In this document: positions 61,836-64,000 of the stretch, piece after piece
Layout: every line of letters begins with the position of its first letter
Numbering within the stretch: the stretch's first letter is position 1
From: Clostridiales bacterium UBA6114
GTDB lineage: Bacteria; Bacillota; Clostridia; Oscillospirales; Butyricicoccaceae
Length of the DNA: 64,000 bases
NCBI GenBank assembly: GCA_002423435.1
Contig: DIWE01000028.1
Span: 1-64,000 of the forward strand
Direction: 5' to 3'
The notes under the pieces: generated by a model
What the model was told of the DNA's origin: nothing
What the model saw: only the letters and a program-made list of their open reading frames with translations
Databases searched by the model: none
Translations under genes and position numbers: made by a program

Positions 61836-63035
61836 ATGGTAATCAGAGAGATCAGAACCCTTCGGTTGGAGGAACACGCCAACATCTGTTATGCGCAGGT
61901 CATAACAGATGAGGGGATTATTGGCCTGGGGGAGACATTTTTCGGCGCGGGGAGCGTAGAGGCTTGGATTCACGATAATGCGGCCCCTATTCTGCTCGGC
62001 AAGGATCCGTTGCAGATCGAAAAAAATTGGCATTCCCTGAGCGCCTTTGTGGGGGGCAAGAGCACCGGTTCGGAAAGCCGCGCCCGCTCCGCCATTGACG
62101 TAGCGCTGTGGGATATCTTGGGAAAGGTCAGCGGCCAGCCCCTCTATCAATTGCTTGGCGGCAAAACGCGCGACTTTGTTCCCCTGTATAACACCTGCGC
62201 CGGAAACGACTATACCAAAAAGATTTCCAAAACCGGCCATCCCTCCGATTATGTCGGGGCCGGCCGGGAAGGGCGCTACGAGGATTACGACGCATTTATG
62301 AACCGGGCTGGCGAGCTGGCCCAGGACCTTTTGGAACAGGGATACCGGGGTATGAAAATCTGGCCCTTTGACGTATTTTGCAAGTCGGCGATGACCCATT
62401 ACATATCCCCCGAAGATTTGAAAAAGGGTTGTGAGCCTTTTGAAAAAATTCGAAAAGCGGTGGGAGATAAAATAGAAATTATGGTGGAGATGCACTGCCG
62501 TTGGGATGTGCGGACGGCAAAGCAGATCGCCAAGGCGCTGGAACCATACAACCCCTTTTGGTTTGAGGATCCGATCCCCGCTTTCAACATAGAGTCGCTG
62601 CGTGAGTTCGCCGGTTCCACCCATGTGGCCACGGCAGCCAGCGAGACGGTGGGAAGCGTCTACTCCTATCGGGATATCTGCGCGGCAAAAGCTGCGGAAA
62701 TCATCACCTTCGACCCGACCTGGACCGGCGGCATCACCGAAGCGAAAAAGATTATCGGACTGGCGGAGGCCCATGATGTCGCCGTTTCCACCCACGACTG
62801 TGTCGGTCCTTTGTCCTTTGTGATCGACACGCATCTGTCCACCTATGCCCCCAACGCCTTTATCCAGGAAGCCACACGGGCGTTTTACCACGGTTGGTAC
62901 GAAGATCTGTTGACGGAAGTGCCCGTCATTCGGGACGGACACGTGTACCCCCTGGAAAAGCCGGGACTGGGGACCGAGCTGCGGCCGGATGTGTTTAGGC
63001 GTGAGGATGCGATCCTTCGCTCCACAAAATTATAG
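61836..63035 (+). CDS. Mandelate racemase/enolase-superfamily acid-sugar dehydratase
   Basis: A 399-residue enolase-superfamily enzyme behind GGGAGG. The N-terminal capping domain is followed by a barrel with GMKIWPFD (the KxK-type region), metal ligands in IMVEMHCRWD, WFEDPIP and AASETVGS, and the catalytic His in STHDCVGP. The His at that end places it in the mandelate racemase subgroup, most of which dehydrate sugar acids. The TRAP receptor gene follows, so it likely acts on the imported acid sugar. Which acid is not known. Confidence 0.9.
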   Translation: MVIREIRTLRLEEHANICYAQVITDEGIIGLGETFFGAGSVEAWIHDNAAPILLGKDPLQIEKNWHSLSAFVGGKSTGSESRARSAIDVALWDILGKVSGQPLYQLLGGKTRDFVPLYNTCAGNDYTKKISKTGHPSDYVGAGREGRYEDYDAFMNRAGELAQDLLEQGYRGMKIWPFDVFCKSAMTHYISPEDLKKGCEPFEKIRKAVGDKIEIMVEMHCRWDVRTAKQIAKALEPYNPFWFEDPIPAFNIESLREFAGSTHVATAASETVGSVYSYRDICAAKAAEIITFDPTWTGGITEAKKIIGLAEAHDVAVSTHDCVGPLSFVIDTHLSTYAPNAFIQEATRAFYHGWYEDLLTEVPVIRDGHVYPLEKPGLGTELRPDVFRREDAILRSTKL

Positions 63036-63077
63036 CAGCAAAAATAGTGATAATACCAGAAAAGGAAGGAAAGAACG

Positions 63078-64000
63078 ATGAAGAAAAACTGGATGAAACG
63101 GCTTTTTGGGGCAGCGCTGACCCTTGCGCTGTTGACCTCGGCCCTTACCGGATGCAATTCCTCCCAACCTGCCGGAAGCAGTGAAGCGGGAACCAAGCAG
63201 TTGCGCATGACCCAGACAAACCCCGCCGCCAGCTCCTTCGGCATTGCCTGCGAGGAGTTTGCCGATCTTATTTCGGAGCGGACGGACGGGCGCTACCAGG
63301 TGACGGTATACCATGACGGCCAGCTGGGAGATGAGCGCGACTCCATCGAAGCGATCCAATTGGGCAACATTGACTTTGCCGTTGTCAACGTCAGTGTGCT
63401 GGCAAATTTCGTGCCTGAACTGAGCGTGTTCGATCTGCCCTATATGATTCAGGGAACAGAGCATGCCGATGCGGTATTTCTGGGAGAGATCGGCGATCAA
63501 ATGATGGAATGGATCGACGGCATCGGCATCAAAGGCCTTGGGGTGTGGGAGTCGGGGTTCCGCAACCTGACCAACAACACAAGGGAGGTTCACTCCATTG
63601 ACGATGTGGCCGGTTTGCGCATCCGCGTCATGGAAAATGAAATTCATCAGAAGCTTTGGATCGCATTGGGCGCGGACGCGGTTCCCATGGCCTGGGGCGA
63701 AGCCTACACCGCCTTGCAGCAAGGGGCGCTGGACGGCCAGGAAAACCCCCTGACCGTCATTCTCTCCAACAATGTTCAGGAGGTCAATAAAAATCTGGCG
63801 ATGACGGAGCACATCTATTCCATGGTGGTGCCTATCATGAGCCAAAGCCTGTGGGATTCCCTGAGCGGGGAGGACCGCGCTATCTTTAAAAAGGTAGCGG
63901 ACGATATGCTGGTTAGGGAGAGGGAGATATCGAGGGAACAGAACACCCAGGCGCTGAAAACATTGGAGGACAGCGGCATGGCCGTCACCTATCCGGACAA
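63078..64000 (+). CDS. dctP: DctP-type TRAP solute receptor, partial at window end
   Basis: The first 307 codons of a receptor that runs off the window. It has a lipoprotein signal with the lipobox LTGC, then a short linker and the DctP fold (DDVAGLRIRVMENEIH and LDGQENPL). AAGGAAGG precedes the start. It should carry the ligand of the second TRAP system, whose membrane subunits probably lie beyond 64 kb. Confidence 0.93.
   Translation, partial: MKKNWMKRLFGAALTLALLTSALTGCNSSQPAGSSEAGTKQLRMTQTNPAASSFGIACEEFADLISERTDGRYQVTVYHDGQLGDERDSIEAIQLGNIDFAVVNVSVLANFVPELSVFDLPYMIQGTEHADAVFLGEIGDQMMEWIDGIGIKGLGVWESGFRNLTNNTREVHSIDDVAGLRIRVMENEIHQKLWIALGADAVPMAWGEAYTALQQGALDGQENPLTVILSNNVQEVNKNLAMTEHIYSMVVPIMSQSLWDSLSGEDRAIFKKVADDMLVREREISREQNTQALKTLEDSGMAVTYPD

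Noticed and set aside
1..64000. CRISPR array, tRNA or rRNA genes
   Set aside because: No regularly spaced repeats, tRNA T-loop/acceptor patterns or rRNA segments were recognised on either strand by reading.

Overview
The window reads as chromosomal DNA of an anaerobic, endospore-forming member of the Bacillota, most likely class Clostridia. The support is a gerA-type spore germination operon, an oxygen-sensitive glycyl radical enzyme with its activase, a ferredoxin-dependent 2-oxoacid oxidoreductase, TRAP and Opp transporters, strong GGAGG ribosome binding sites, and clostridial-type c-di-GMP-I riboswitches. No rRNA, tRNA, CRISPR array, integrase or transposase gene was seen.

Region 1 (0.2-17.5 kb, all minus strand) is one long catabolic cluster. 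A GntR regulator (17.4 kb) is followed by an amidohydrolase-fold enzyme, KorAB, a D-2-hydroxyacid dehydrogenase, a phosphotransbutyrylase, two acyl-kinase paralogues, KorC and a ferredoxin, a DctPQM TRAP importer, an AroM-family protein, a glycyl radical enzyme activase, a PreA/DHOD-like flavoprotein with two Fe-S clusters, and a glycyl radical enzyme. Together they look like import of an organic acid, radical and reductive conversion to a 2-oxoacid, oxidation to acyl-CoA, then acyl-phosphate and ATP. The substrate cannot be read from the sequence. Two near-identical palindromes overlap the predicted -10 boxes of gntR and of the operon.

Region 2 (17.6-34.5 kb) holds the germination operon, an alpha/beta hydrolase, a DapA-family aldolase with a TAXI-type TRAP system, a LysR regulator, a Trk potassium uptake operon next to a KdpDE-like two-component pair, a truncated SLOG-family gene and a small XRE regulator.

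Region 3 (34.5-45.8 kb) is a probable inserted island. It is bounded by 83-bp direct repeats with one mismatch; the left copy is the 3' end and terminator of the XRE gene. It carries a UxaA-family dehydratase, a PatB/MalY-like aminotransferase-fold lyase, a complete Opp/Dpp importer, a nitroreductase remnant, an opine dehydrogenase-family enzyme and a LysR regulator.

Region 4 (45.8-61 kb) is a c-di-GMP and cell-surface region: two diguanylate cyclases, a polysaccharide deacetylase-like protein, and a locus in which two c-di-GMP-I riboswitches, each followed by an intrinsic terminator, precede two TasA/camelysin-like secreted proteins. One of these is fused to a CBM2-like domain. Next come a SipW-type signal peptidase, a degenerate ABC ATPase, and a membrane protein that fuses a permease-like part to a signal-peptidase-like domain lacking the catalytic residues. 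This locus is the best candidate for an undescribed system. A glycosyltransferase follows.

Region 5 (61-64 kb) is a second GntR-controlled cluster with an enolase-superfamily dehydratase and the start of another DctP TRAP receptor, cut by the window end.

Non-coding repeats include a 132-145 bp two-hairpin module found at two gene junctions, a 263-bp MITE-like array of hairpins at 47.4 kb, and another hairpin array at the left edge.
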